A stretch of DNA of 64,000 bases from Micromonospora sp. KC723 (GCF_004348595.1 NZ_SMKD01000003.1:62001-126000), one strand, 5' to 3'; shown: positions 8,139-18,943, counted from the first letter of the stretch. The notes: generated from the sequence alone by a model not told the origin. Program-made: numbers and translations.

Positions 8139-9525
8139 GGCTCTCCTCGGCAAGCGACAGGATGGTGACGGCCGCCCGCACGGCCCGGTCGAGGTCGGCC
8201 AGCCGGTCGCGGTCCGGGGCGACCAGCAGGGCGTACAGCCTGCCGTCGAACGGCTCCGGCGGGCCACCGGCGCCGACGGGCACGAGCGCGTTCGCGTTGA
8301 CGGTGGCGAAGCAGGTGACCAGTACCCGCGCCGCGGGCCGGCCGGCGCACACGCCGTCCAGGGCCCGCCGCACGGCGGCGAACTCCAGCGGCGCCGCGAG
8401 CCGTACCGGGTAGTGCCGGGCCAGCGCGACGGTGTCGGGCGGCTGGCACAGCTCGGTGATGCCACCCTGGTACGTGGACATGTTCAGCCGCGCGTTGATC
8501 TCGAGCACCGGGTAGAGCGTCTCGTCGGCGCCCACGATGGCGTCCACGCCCACCATCCCGTGGTAGCCGTCGGCGTACAGCCGGGCCGCCACCTCACCGG
8601 CCGCGTGCTCGATCTGCCGGTACTGCTCGGCGCTGAGCTCGGCCGGCATCAGGTGGCCCTGGTGCACGCCCTGCGCGGTCAGCGCCTGCTTGACGAAGTC
8701 GAGGCCGGCCCGCCCGTCGCGCCCGATGGTGACCTGGTAGTTGAGGTCGCACCGTTTGGGCAGCCATTCCTCGACGACCACGTGTATCCGGTCGTCACCG
8801 GTGCGGGCGGCCCGGCGGTCCACCATGCGCAGCAGTTGCGCCGCCCGAGTCGGGTTCTCGAGCACCAGCAGTCCCTTGCCGGAGACGCCGTAGGCGTCCT
8901 TGACCACCAGCGGCTGCCCGGACTCCAGCCGGAGCTGGTAGCGCGCGAGCACGTCGGCCAGCTCCTGTCGGGTTTCGCAGCAGGCCCCGGGCACCGGGCG
9001 CAGGCCGGCCGCCTCGGTCAGCCGTCGGCCGTAGATCTTGCTGTTGACCCGTTCGACCACCGTGGCGTCGGGTACGGCCAGGGTGAGGCCGCAGCGCCGC
9101 GCGAGTTCCTGCTCGTGCGTCGTCGTGCCCATCGGCAGCAGGCGGGCGCCGGCCGCGCCACGGCGGCGCATCTGGTCGAGCAGGACCGGTGAGTCCAGCG
9201 CGTTCTCCGTGGTGGAGCGCCCGGGCAGGCAGTTCTCGGGCACCAGCACGGTGGGCAGAACCAGCCCCTGGTCGGCCAGGTAGTCCCGGTAGCCGGGGTC
9301 GAGCGGGCGGCTGAGCACCAGCGTGTCGTCCGGGCCGGCGAGCAGCACGCCGAGTTCCTCCATGGCGGCGACCAGCGGGCGGGCGGCGTTCGCGGGCGGC
9401 GCGGGGAGCCCGACGTGCCCTCGCGCCCACTGCGCCTCGGCCTCGAAGTTGCAGAGCAGCACGAGCGGCGTGTCGGGGGCTCCGGTCAGGGCCCGCTTGA
9501 TCCCGCGCACGTATCGGGTGGACAT
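8131..9525 (-). CDS. ATP-grasp ligase (amino-acid:ACP or peptide ligase, BtrJ/PGM1-like)
   Basis: 464-aa ATP-grasp enzyme. Seen: the nucleotide-binding loop VVKDAYGVSGKGLLVLE, the strand VVVEEWLPKRCDLNYQV, and the metal-binding VLEINARLNMSTYQGG near the end of the grasp domain. The N-terminal 180 residues would be the pre-ATP-grasp domain. ATG 9525 has AAGGAG eight bases upstream. It lies between the KAS III gene and the decarboxylase it overlaps. The known parallel is BtrJ, which ligates glutamate to the ACP BtrI; related ligases such as PGM1 join amino acids to peptides. The neighbouring ACP and decarboxylase make aminoacylation of the ACP the better guess. Confidence 0.83.
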   Translation of the reverse strand: MSTRYVRGIKRALTGAPDTPLVLLCNFEAEAQWARGHVGLPAPPANAARPLVAAMEELGVLLAGPDDTLVLSRPLDPGYRDYLADQGLVLPTVLVPENCLPGRSTTENALDSPVLLDQMRRRGAAGARLLPMGTTTHEQELARRCGLTLAVPDATVVERVNSKIYGRRLTEAAGLRPVPGACCETRQELADVLARYQLRLESGQPLVVKDAYGVSGKGLLVLENPTRAAQLLRMVDRRAARTGDDRIHVVVEEWLPKRCDLNYQVTIGRDGRAGLDFVKQALTAQGVHQGHLMPAELSAEQYRQIEHAAGEVAARLYADGYHGMVGVDAIVGADETLYPVLEINARLNMSTYQGGITELCQPPDTVALARHYPVRLAAPLEFAAVRRALDGVCAGRPAARVLVTCFATVNANALVPVGAGGPPEPFDGRLYALLVAPDRDRLADLDRAVRAAVTILSLAEESHD

Positions 9526-9536
9526 GATCGGCTCCT

Positions 9537-10496
9537 TCAGCACTCGACGACCATGGCGGAGTAGGTCGCGCCGAGGCCGACGGCGGTGACCAGGTAGCGG
9601 CCGCCCGGGACCAGCGAGCCACGGCGGGCGAGCGTCGCGAGGTTGAGGAAGGGGTCGGTGCACGAGCAGTGCGAGTACTCCCCGACGTTGTCCAGGAAGA
9701 CCCGGTCCCGGGCCAGCCCCAGCGCGGCGCAGATGGTGACCCAGGAGGAGATGTTGACGTTGTGCGGGATGACCATGGTCAGGTCGTCCAGCTCCAGCCC
9801 GGCCGCGTCCAGCGCCTCCTGGATCACCGCGATGAGGTGGGTGTGGTAGGTGCTGCCGAAGCGGTGCAGGGCCTCGCCGGCGAGCTGGTACCCGTCGAAG
9901 AACTCGCCCACCGTGCGCGCCGCGTACGACAGGACGCGGGTGCCCTCACCGCCGAGGCTGACCAGGCAGGCGGACGACGCCTCGCCGATGATCGAGGTGT
10001 TCCAGAGCACCTGGACGGCCCGGGTGAACGGCTGCTCCCCGGTGAGCACGAGCGCGAGGGCACCCGGGTCGCCGTCGGCGCGCAGCAACTCGCCGGCGAC
10101 CTCCACGGCGAGCAGACCGCTGGCGCAGGCGTGCTGGGTCACCGCGAACGCCTCCGCGCCGGTGAGGCCGAGCCGCTCGCGCAGCACGTCCGCCGCGATC
10201 AGGGTGGTGGGCGTGAGGTCCTGCGCGGTGTGGGCGAAGATCAGGTAACGGATCTGGTCACGATCGGGGACGGTGGCCAGCAGGGCGTCCGCCGGCGGGC
10301 GGACCAGATCGAAGAGCCCGAGTTCGGGGTCGCTGCGCATCCGGTGCAGCCCGCGGATCCGCCGGAACAGCCGGGTCTGGTAGCGGTTGAGCCCCAGCCC
10401 GGCCGCGACCTCCTCCACGGTGACCGAGCGCTCCGGCGCGAAGGCCTCCACCTGACGCAGGACGACATCGGACCGGGTCGGTGCCAGCGAGGTCAT
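9537..10496 (-). CDS. 3-oxoacyl-ACP synthase III-like protein with altered active site
   Basis: 319-aa KAS III-fold enzyme. Catalytic Cys is in TQHACASGLLAVEVA (about residue 122) and the His in IPHNVNISSW (about residue 239). The third position, normally Asn in a YGNTS motif, reads EYSHCSCTDPFLNL, with His in place of Asn. Loss of Asn is known in KAS III-like enzymes that act as acyltransferases rather than decarboxylative condensing enzymes (CerJ is one example). First gene of the leftward operon; the start ATG has GGGAGGGG about ten bases upstream. It may pair with the Cys-less KAS-like protein encoded further down the operon. Confidence 0.85.
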   Translation of the reverse strand: MTSLAPTRSDVVLRQVEAFAPERSVTVEEVAAGLGLNRYQTRLFRRIRGLHRMRSDPELGLFDLVRPPADALLATVPDRDQIRYLIFAHTAQDLTPTTLIAADVLRERLGLTGAEAFAVTQHACASGLLAVEVAGELLRADGDPGALALVLTGEQPFTRAVQVLWNTSIIGEASSACLVSLGGEGTRVLSYAARTVGEFFDGYQLAGEALHRFGSTYHTHLIAVIQEALDAAGLELDDLTMVIPHNVNISSWVTICAALGLARDRVFLDNVGEYSHCSCTDPFLNLATLARRGSLVPGGRYLVTAVGLGATYSAMVVEC

Positions 10497-10845
10497 CGTG
10501 CGGCCACCCCTCCCGTTAATTATTGATCGTTAGACGCCACTACGTTAAGGAGCCGATCACGGGCGAGCAATGGGGTAATCCCCAGGTTCCCGAGGGCCGG
10601 GAACCTGGGCCAGACAAAGGAAATACGCACCCGCCAATGAACCAGAGTAGGCAAACCACCTGCTTTGCCGACTATTCATTCGCAAACCGCTGGGAATCGA
10701 CACCGAACGGGACGTACAGGCCGCTTCGGTGACCTCCGGCCAGCGGGCCGGACAACAATGGGGTTTTCCCGACTATCCGCGGCAGGGCCGCAGGGGCGAG
10801 GGTGGAGCGGCAGGCACGTAGGGGCGCCCGACGAGCGGAGGCACG
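10497..10845. promoter_or_regulatory. Divergent promoter region between the KAS III operon and the condensation-protein operon
   Basis: About 350 non-coding bases between two divergent operons, with local AT-rich segments unusual for this DNA. Contains three direct CGTTA(A/G) repeats (10514, 10528, 10543) close to the leftward start and a perfect 11-bp inverted repeat at 10581-10609. Promoters for both operons should lie here; no -35/-10 pair is convincing enough to name. Confidence 0.6.
10581..10609. promoter_or_regulatory. Perfect inverted repeat, candidate operator
   Basis: CCCAGGTTCCC and GGGAACCTGGG, 11-bp perfect arms around a 7-base spacer. It is not followed by a T-run on either strand and stands between two divergent genes, so an operator is likelier than a terminator. 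The binding protein is unknown; the LuxR-family regulator of the left operon is a candidate. Confidence 0.5.
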
Positions 10846-12618
10846 ATGTCCAGTCCCACGGTGGCGGACCGGCTGGAGATCGCATTCGCCGGTCAGCGAG
10901 CCGGCGAAGGGCCGCTCACCTGCGGTCAACGCAACACCTGGCAGTGGATGCGGACGGACCTGTCCAGCCCGATGGGCATCCTGCAGTGGATTCTTCCGGT
11001 ACCCGCCGGCGTCCACGTCACGGACGTGGTCGAGGCCGTCTCGATCCTGCTGACCCGACACGAATCGCTGCGGACCACGTTTCACGAACGCGACGGTGAG
11101 CTGCTCCAGCGCGTCCTGCGCACCGGGGTGCTCACCGCCGAAATGCACCAGGTCGACGCCACCGCCGATCCGGGTCAGATATCCCGTAACTTGATTCGCC
11201 AACTCCGGGAGAAACCGTTCGACTTGGCCAACGAATTGCCCGTACGCCTGGCTGTTGCGGCCACGGGCGACAAAGCGGTCGCAGCCGTGGCCGTGTATTC
11301 ACACATGGCCGTCGACTACGGCAGCATGGCGATTCTGAGTCGGGAGTTCGCCGAGCTTGTGAACGCTCCCGACGAGCGGTCGGCCGGGACGGGCCGGCAC
11401 CAGCCACTCGACCAGGCGGCCGAGGAGACCTCACCGTCCGGACGGCGGCGGACGGCCGCGGCCCTACGGTACTGGACCGGGCACCTGCGGCGGACGCCCC
11501 AGTGCCTGATGACGCTGCCACCCGTCGACGGCGCGGAGAGCGGCGCGGCCAGCGCCGCGCTGCGCTCACCCGCCGCCGCCGCGGCCCTCGACCAGATCGC
11601 CGCCCGCACCCAGACCGGTCCCGCCGCCGCCGTACTCGCGGCATTCTCCGCCGTGGTGTCGGTACGGGTGAGTCAGTCCCGCTGCGTGTTCGCCGCGCTG
11701 TCCAGCAACCGCTTCACGTCCCGGCTGCGCGACTACGTCGGCACCCTGGCGCAGGACGGTCTGATGGTGGTGGACGTGATTGGACCGACCTTCGACGACC
11801 TGGTCCGGCGTACCGGCGCGGCCATGTTGCGGGCCAACCGGAACAGCATCTTCGACGTGGGCGACCTGGTGGCCGAAGCCACCCGCATCAACGACGAGCA
11901 GGGCATGGACTACAGCCGAGACTGCGTCTTCAACAACATCAGCGCCCACCTGACCCGCGACGCCGGGCAGGCGGCCAACGTCCAACTGCCGGTGCTCGAC
12001 CACTCCGACCTGCGCTGGTCGCCCACGCCCGCCGCCGCGGAGAGCAGCCTCACCTGGACACCGACGCCACACTTCCCCAACCGTCTGGTGGTCCAGTTGA
12101 TCGCCGTCCACCCGGCCATGATCCTCGGCGTCAGCACCGGCGACACCCGGCACGTACCCCGTACCGAGATCGCGGCCCTGCTGCGGGGCATGGAACGCGT
12201 CCTCGTCGCCGCGGGTCCGGGGCGGGTCAACCTCGACGACATACCTGCCCTCAGCGGGCTGACCCCGGTGGTCCGCGACCGCGACTGGGTGCGGGTGGGG
12301 GTCAGTTGGGTGCAGCTCAGCCAGGTCCAGGCGCTGCTGCACGACGCTCTGGCCACCCCCGCGTACGCGTTCGCCGTCCCGGCCGGGCCCGGGCACCGAC
12401 TGGTCGCGCACCTCGTCGCCGCGGACGGGGCCCGAACCCCGCGGCAGGCTCACCTGGCCTGCCTGGCCCGCCTCGGCGGCCGGTACGCCGTGGCGACCCC
12501 GCACCACTACGTCCTGCACGATTCGGCCCCGGCCGACCCCACCGACCCGGCTGCCTGGCGTGCCCAACCTGTGCTCGCCTCCGGTGCCGGCCGCACCGCC
12601 ACGGAAGGTGACCGATGA
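10846..12618 (+). CDS. Stand-alone NRPS condensation-domain-like protein 1
   Basis: 590-aa protein of the condensation/CoA-acyltransferase superfamily, with no adenylation or carrier domain. Seen: N-terminal LTCGQRNTWQWM (C1-like), HESLRTTFHE (C2-like) and the catalytic region VYSHMAVDYGS, where HHxxxDG has become SHxxxDY: the second, catalytic His and the Asp remain, the first His and the Gly do not. The C-terminal third is family-specific and unassigned. GGAGG precedes the ATG. It is coupled by ATGA to a paralogue. Likely role: acyl or aminoacyl transfer from a carrier protein (perhaps the ACP of the divergent operon) to an amine or hydroxyl. Confidence 0.75.
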   Translation: MSSPTVADRLEIAFAGQRAGEGPLTCGQRNTWQWMRTDLSSPMGILQWILPVPAGVHVTDVVEAVSILLTRHESLRTTFHERDGELLQRVLRTGVLTAEMHQVDATADPGQISRNLIRQLREKPFDLANELPVRLAVAATGDKAVAAVAVYSHMAVDYGSMAILSREFAELVNAPDERSAGTGRHQPLDQAAEETSPSGRRRTAAALRYWTGHLRRTPQCLMTLPPVDGAESGAASAALRSPAAAAALDQIAARTQTGPAAAVLAAFSAVVSVRVSQSRCVFAALSSNRFTSRLRDYVGTLAQDGLMVVDVIGPTFDDLVRRTGAAMLRANRNSIFDVGDLVAEATRINDEQGMDYSRDCVFNNISAHLTRDAGQAANVQLPVLDHSDLRWSPTPAAAESSLTWTPTPHFPNRLVVQLIAVHPAMILGVSTGDTRHVPRTEIAALLRGMERVLVAAGPGRVNLDDIPALSGLTPVVRDRDWVRVGVSWVQLSQVQALLHDALATPAYAFAVPAGPGHRLVAHLVAADGARTPRQAHLACLARLGGRYAVATPHHYVLHDSAPADPTDPAAWRAQPVLASGAGRTATEGDR

Positions 12619-14380
12619 TCGCCCCGAGCGAGACCGTCCGCACCATCCACCTTCGGGTGGACGGCGCCCGCGCCGCGCAGGGCCCACTGACCCTGGGACA
12701 GGCGAACGCGCTGCAATGGATCTCCGCGCTCACCGACGACCACTTCCTCAGCCTGGATCAATGGGTCTTCACGGTGCCGGCCGGGACCACACTCGACCGT
12801 GCGTGTGCCGCCCTGGCCGGCCTGGTGCGCCGGTACGAGTCGCTGCGCACCACGTACCACGACGGGCCGGACGGGCCGGTGCAGCGCGTGGCCCGCAGCG
12901 TCGAACTGCCGATCGAGGTCCACGAACGGCCGGCCGGGCCCGGAGGTGCGGCGCTGGCCCGGGAGCTGATCGGCCGGCTGCGGGAACGACCGATCGACCT
13001 CTCCACCGACCTGCCGCTGCGCTTCGCCGTGGCCGTCGACGGCGATCTGGTGCACGCCGCGGTCGCGGTCTACTCGCACATGGCCGCCGACTACGGAAGC
13101 ATTGCCGTGCTGGGCAGACGCTTCACCGCACTGCTGGCCGGGACGGCCAGCGACCGGGACGAGCCGCCGCACCAGCCGCTGGACCGGGCCGCGCGGGAAC
13201 GCTCACCGCAGAGCCGGCGGCAGGCCGAGGCGGCGCTGCGGTACTGGTCGGGCATCCTGCGGCGGCGTCCCCGCTGTGTGCTGCCCCGACCGGTCGTACC
13301 GGTGGAGCCGGCGGACGGCGCCGAGCCGGACGGCAGCGCGCCGCCGCTCGCACCGCGCAGCGCCGAGCTGCACTCGCCGCGCGCGGCGGCCGCGCTCGAC
13401 CGGATCACGGCCCGCACCGGCGCCAGCCGGCCGATGGCCGTCCTGGCCGCGCTCGCCGCCGTGCTCGCCACCCGCAGCGGGCAGCGACACGTGGTGCTCT
13501 ACTCCCCCGCCGCCAACCGGCTCGGCGCACGGCTGCGCGAGTACGTCAGCACCGTCGCCCAGGACGGCCTGATCGGCCTCGACGCCGACCAGCCCAACTA
13601 CGACGCGCTGGTCTGGCACGCCGGGACCGCGTTGCTGCGAGCCAACCGCAACAGCGTCTTCGACGCCGAGGCGTTGCAGCGGGTGCACGACCGCATCGCG
13701 CACGAACGGGGCCTACCCATGATCCGTGACGGGGTGTTCAACAACATCTCCGGTAACGCCCCGCCGGACCTGCCGACGGTCGCCACTGCCGAGACGTTCG
13801 TCGACTGGTGGACCCCGGCCGGCTTCGACAACCTGCTCCTGTTCCACCTGGTGCGGACCGAGCAGTCGCTGATCCTGGAGCTCATCACCGGGGACAACCG
13901 GTATCTTCCCGACGCGGAGATGGAAGGGCTGCTGCTCGGCACCGAACGGGTGCTCGCCGCGGCGGCCACCGACAACATCCCGCTGGCGCAGATCGGCGAG
14001 ATCGCCGGGATCGTGCCGATCGCCCGGGACGGCGACTGGCACCACATCGACCACAGTTGGATCCAGCTCGGCCAGGTCAACCGGGTGCTGCGGGCGGCAC
14101 TGCCCGGGCCCGCCCAGGCGTTCGTGGTCGGCCGCGGTGACGGCGACGGCGAGATGATCGTCGCCCATCTGGCCGCCACGGGCGAGATCAACGACCCCGC
14201 GCGGGCGCACCTGGCCTGCCTCCGCCGGCTCGCCGGCTCGTACACCGCGATGGCGCCGCACCGGTACGTCCTGCACGCCGGCGCCCCCGCCGACCCGACC
14301 GATCCGCACGCCTGGCGGGACCTGCCGGTGCTCGCCGAGGGCGACGGCCGGGCCGTCCACGCGGAAAGCGAGGTACAGCC

Positions 14381-14384
<4 letters not shown>
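12615..14384 (+). CDS. Stand-alone NRPS condensation-domain-like protein 2
   Basis: 589-aa paralogue of the preceding gene with matching architecture: LTLGQANALQWI, YESLRTTYHD, and VYSHMAADYGS with the same S-H-x3-D-Y variant, plus shared blocks such as LRANRNSVFDAE and DGVFNNISGN. Both ends overlap neighbours by ATGA, so it is co-translated with protein 1 and the ABC ATPase. The conserved variation in both copies suggests a specialised family rather than decay. They may act in sequence, or as a pair on a symmetric substrate; linkage to the exporter suggests a late step. Confidence 0.75.
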
Positions 14385-15377
<993 letters not shown>

Positions 15378-15394
<17 letters not shown>

Positions 15395-16139
15395 CATCCT
15401 GCTGGTGTTCCAACGACACGCACGGATCTCCCTGCGGAACCCGCTCTGGATCATCATCGGGCTCTCCCAGCCGGTGGCGTTCCTGGTGCTCTACGGCCCG
15501 CTGATGACCAGCACCCTCTCGACCACCGGCGTCCCGGCCGAGCGCGCGTGGCAGACGTACGTGCCCGGGGTGCTGGTGCAGCTGAGCCTCTTCGGTTCCG
15601 CGTTCGTCGGTTTCGGGGTGATCGCGGAGTGGCGTGGTGGGGTGATCGAGCGGTTGCGGGTGACCCCGGTGAGCCGGGTCGCCCTGCTGCTCGGCCGGGT
15701 GCTGCGCGACGTCGCGCTGCTGGTCGTCCAGGCGGGGCTGCTCATCGTGGTGGCGCTGCCGCTGGGTCTGCGGGCGTCGGTGCCGGGGGTGCTGGCCGCG
15801 CTCGGCGTGGTCATGCTCCTGTCGCTGGGCCTGGCCTGCCTCTCCTGCGCCCTCGCGTTGACGCTGAAGAGCGAGGACACCCTGGGGCCGACCCTCAACA
15901 CCGCCCTGATGCCGCTGCTTCTGCTCTCCGGGGTTTTGCTGCCGATGTCGTTCGCACCGCGCTGGCTGGACATGGTCTCCCGGCTGACCCCGTTCCGGTA
16001 CATCGTGGACGGAATGCGCAGCGCGTTCCAGGGCGACGTGTTCAGCACGACCGTACTCTCGACGGTCCTGATCGCCTTCCTGCTCAGCGTCCTGTCGGTC
16101 CTGCTCGGCGTGCGGACCTACCTGCGGCAGAGCGCCTGA
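15378..16139 (+). CDS. ABC-2 type transporter permease, DrrB family
   Basis: 253-aa membrane protein with about six hydrophobic segments. The conserved ABC-2 stretch GGVIERLRVTPVSR after the second segment and FRYIVDGMRSAFQGD near the C-terminus place it in the daunorubicin-resistance DrrB class. Partner of the ATPase it overlaps. Last gene of this rightward operon, followed by a bidirectional terminator. Confidence 0.92.
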
Positions 16140-16156
16140 GCCCAGGGGTGGCCAGG

Positions 16157-16195
16157 CCCGAGGGGCCGCCGGAGCGTGTCCGACGGCCCCTCGGG
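16157..16195. terminator. Bidirectional rho-independent-type terminator
   Basis: Perfect 12-bp stem (CCCGAGGGGCCG / CGGCCCCTCGGG) with a 15-base loop between the convergent ABC permease and MFS genes. No strong T-run, as is common in actinomycetes. Confidence 0.8.
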
Positions 16196-16204
16196 CGCCC
16201 CTTG

Positions 16205-17806
16205 TCAGTGGACGACGACCGGCGTCCTCGGCTGGTCCTCGGGCTGGTCGTCAAGCAGGTGCGACCGCTCCCGCCGGCGGGGCAGGAACGCGGCCGGGAT
16301 GATCGTCACGAGCACCAGCGCGAAGGCCACCCAGAACGTCGTGGCGAACGAGTCGGCGGCGAAGTCGAGCCCGCGTTCGATGAGCGAGGTGTCGACCGGG
16401 AACTGCTGGAGCAGTTCCGGCTGCTGCTGGGCGGCGATGGCCAGCCCCGCCTCACTGACCGGTTCGCCGCTCGGATCGGACACGCCCGGGATCGGCCGGG
16501 AACCGTTCAGCTCGTTGGTGAGGATCACCGACATCACCGCGGCGCCGACGGAGCCGCCGATCTGCTGGAGGATGTTCACCAGCGTGGAACCGCGGGCCAC
16601 CTCCGGGCCGGTCAGCGTCTTCAGCGCCGAGGTCATGATCGGCATCATCGTGCCGCCCATGCCCAGGCCCATCACGAACAGCGACCCGCAGAGCAGCACG
16701 TACGAGGTGTTCGGATCGACCTGTGTGAAGGTGAACAGCCCGGCGACGATCAGCAGCAACGCGAACGGCACCGTTCGGCCGACCGGCACCTTGTCGGCCA
16801 GTACGCCGGCGACCGGCATGGTGACCATCGCGCCGATGCCCTGCGGCGCCATCAGCAGGCCGGCGGCCAGGGTGGACTCACCGCGCACCTGCAGGAAGTA
16901 GCTCGGGAACAGCAGGCCGGCACCCATGAAGGCGATGATGAAGACGAACATGGTCACCGCCGCGACGGTCAGTCTGCGGTTGCGGAACAGCCGCAGGTCC
17001 AGCAGCGGGTGCCGCGGCTTGAAGGAGTAGAGGACGAACGCGAGCACCAGCGAGCCGCCGATCAGCATGGGCAGCCAGACCGTCGCGTCGGCGAAGGTGC
17101 CGGTCTCCGGCAGCGAGGAGACCCCGTAGAGGAACAGGGCGAGTCCCGGCGAGAGCATCAGCATGCCGAGGAAGTCGAACGACTCCGACGGCTCGGGGTT
17201 GTCCTTCGGCAGGGCCAGTTGCGCGTAGATGAGCGCGACGACGCCGATCGGCAGGTTGATCAGGAAGATCCAGTGCCAGCTCGCCACGTCGATCAGCCAG
17301 CCACCGAGGATCGGGCCGCCGATCGGGCCGAGCAGCATCGGGATGCCAAGGACGGCCATCAGCCGGCCGATGCGGTGCGGTCCGGCCGCCCGCGTCATGA
17401 TCGTCATGCCGAGGGGCATGAGCATGCCGCCGCCGAGGCCCTGCAACACACGGAACCCGATCAGCTGCCCGATGGTGTCAGCCGTGGCGCACAGGCCCGA
17501 CCCGATCGTGAACAGCGCCAGGGCGATCATGTAGAGACGTTTGGTGCCGAACCGGTCAGCGGCCCACCCGCTGAGCGGGATGACCGTCGCCAGCGCGAGC
17601 GTGTATCCGGTCATCGTCCACGCCACGCGGGCGTAGGACGCGCCGAACTCGCTCTGGAATGTCGGCAGCGCGACGCTGACGACCGTCACGTCGAGGATCG
17701 ACATGATCGCGCCGAGCACCACGACGCCCGCTACCTTGAGGACTGCGGCGTCGAGCTTGTCGGATGTCGCGACAGGTTGTGGGGTCGCGACAGATTGCTG
17801 CGTCAC
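16205..17806 (-). CDS. MFS transporter, DHA2 (EmrB/QacA) family
   Basis: 533-aa drug:proton antiporter with about 14 hydrophobic segments. Seen: motif A variant GWAADRFGTKRLYMIALALF in the first cytoplasmic loop, motif C-like LLGPIGGPILGGWLIDVASW in helix 5, and a long loop before the last helix typical of DHA2. GTG start at 17806 with AGGAG upstream. Transcribed alone toward the terminator it shares with the ABC permease gene. Probably exports a hydrophobic compound; the link to the cluster is by position only. Confidence 0.9.
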   Translation of the reverse strand: MTQQSVATPQPVATSDKLDAAVLKVAGVVVLGAIMSILDVTVVSVALPTFQSEFGASYARVAWTMTGYTLALATVIPLSGWAADRFGTKRLYMIALALFTIGSGLCATADTIGQLIGFRVLQGLGGGMLMPLGMTIMTRAAGPHRIGRLMAVLGIPMLLGPIGGPILGGWLIDVASWHWIFLINLPIGVVALIYAQLALPKDNPEPSESFDFLGMLMLSPGLALFLYGVSSLPETGTFADATVWLPMLIGGSLVLAFVLYSFKPRHPLLDLRLFRNRRLTVAAVTMFVFIIAFMGAGLLFPSYFLQVRGESTLAAGLLMAPQGIGAMVTMPVAGVLADKVPVGRTVPFALLLIVAGLFTFTQVDPNTSYVLLCGSLFVMGLGMGGTMMPIMTSALKTLTGPEVARGSTLVNILQQIGGSVGAAVMSVILTNELNGSRPIPGVSDPSGEPVSEAGLAIAAQQQPELLQQFPVDTSLIERGLDFAADSFATTFWVAFALVLVTIIPAAFLPRRRERSHLLDDQPEDQPRTPVVVH

Positions 17807-18192
17807 GAAGTCTCCTGAGGGGAATGGCCGGGGTGACCGGGTCAGCGTGGTGCGGCACGGCGCCTGCCGGGGCAGGCGTGACGTGCGGAAGGGGGATCCC
17901 GCAGCGCAGATTAGCCGCCGCCGACGACACTCCGCCCCCCGGTTTCACGGTCAGCGGATCATCCACTCAGGTGTTCCTCGTCACGCGACGACCGCGCGTG
18001 CGTCGGCGCCCGCGACTGGTCCGCCAGATGCCTGACGCGGTACGTGCGATCACTGCACCGGCGCAGGGATCCGGCGCACCCGATTGCACCAGCCCGATCA
18101 GGCCTTCGCCGCCGACCCAGCAGTACCCCGTGCCGGTGTCGCCGGATGTCACGTCCGATCCGGGTCGGCGGGCGCGCCGATCCCCCGTCCGG
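17807..18192. other. Intergenic region, no gene recognised
   Basis: About 390 bases between the MFS start and the end of the AraC fragment. Open frames are short and without family resemblance. Presumably holds the MFS promoter; no operator stands out. Confidence 0.4.
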
Positions 18193-18729
18193 TCAGGGCG
18201 GGAAGCTGGTCCGGTACTGCGTCGGGGTTCGGCCGGTCAGCTCCCGGAACGCGGCGTTGAACGCCGACAGTGGGGTGTAGCCGACGGTGAGGGCAACCGT
18301 GGTCACGGAGGCGTCGCCCGCGGCGAGTTCCTCGATCGCGCGCAGCATCCGCATCCAGCGCAGGGTCGCCCGCCACGTCATGCCGGTCTCTTCGAACCGT
18401 CGGGCCAGCGACCGTGGCGCAAGGCCGACCTCGCGTGCCACGTCCTCGAGCCGGACCTGAACCGCGAGCCGGTCCTGGGTCAGCCGCAGGGCACGACGCA
18501 ACTCCGGCGATCGCCCCACCGGTACCACGATCGGGCTGGGCCGTTCGGCCAACCGCCACGTCACGGCGGCGAGTGCGGAGCGCCGGCTCGTCGTCCCACT
18601 CGTGCACAATCGCGGTGGCCGCCGTGAACGGGATGCTCCGATCCTCAGACCACGCCGGCGCGCCCGCCTCCGTGTGCCGGACGTGTTCGCGCTTCCATCG
18701 GACCGGTGCCAGGTCCTGCCGGGCGGCAT
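18193..18729 (-). pseudogene. AraC-family regulator, probably N-terminally damaged
   Basis: The C-terminal 120 residues are a clear AraC double helix-turn-helix: RLEDVAREVGLAPRSLARRF, then a helix ATLRWMRMLRAIEELAAG and ALTVGYTPLSAFNAAFRELTG ending in TPTQYR. The first roughly 55 residues in this frame (Arg/Ser-rich, RTWHRSDGSANTSG) look like out-of-frame sequence, and no cupin sensor domain can be read. A better-looking peptide lies in another frame just upstream, so a frameshift or truncation is likely. An alternative is a short AraC protein with a later start. Function unknown. Confidence 0.6.
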
Positions 18730-18943
18730 GCGACAACGGGTACGCCCAGGCGGGCCGATCCACCTGTCTCGCTACCAGACCGTCCCGAACCGGGGTTTCC
18801 TCAGCGAACGTGAAACAACCAGGTATACCACTCGTATGACCCTTATCGGCAGAAGCCCGGAAAAAGACCTGATCAGACATGAATGCGCCTAACGTTCATC
18901 GTGGCTCGTCCTCCTGAGCCGACCCAGAGAAGGGATGAGGGAC

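Noticed and set aside
15548..17818. Long rightward frame of 756 codons over the MFS gene
   Set aside because: Antisense to the DHA2 transporter and rich in Arg/His/Asp; the opposite strand has clear transporter motifs.
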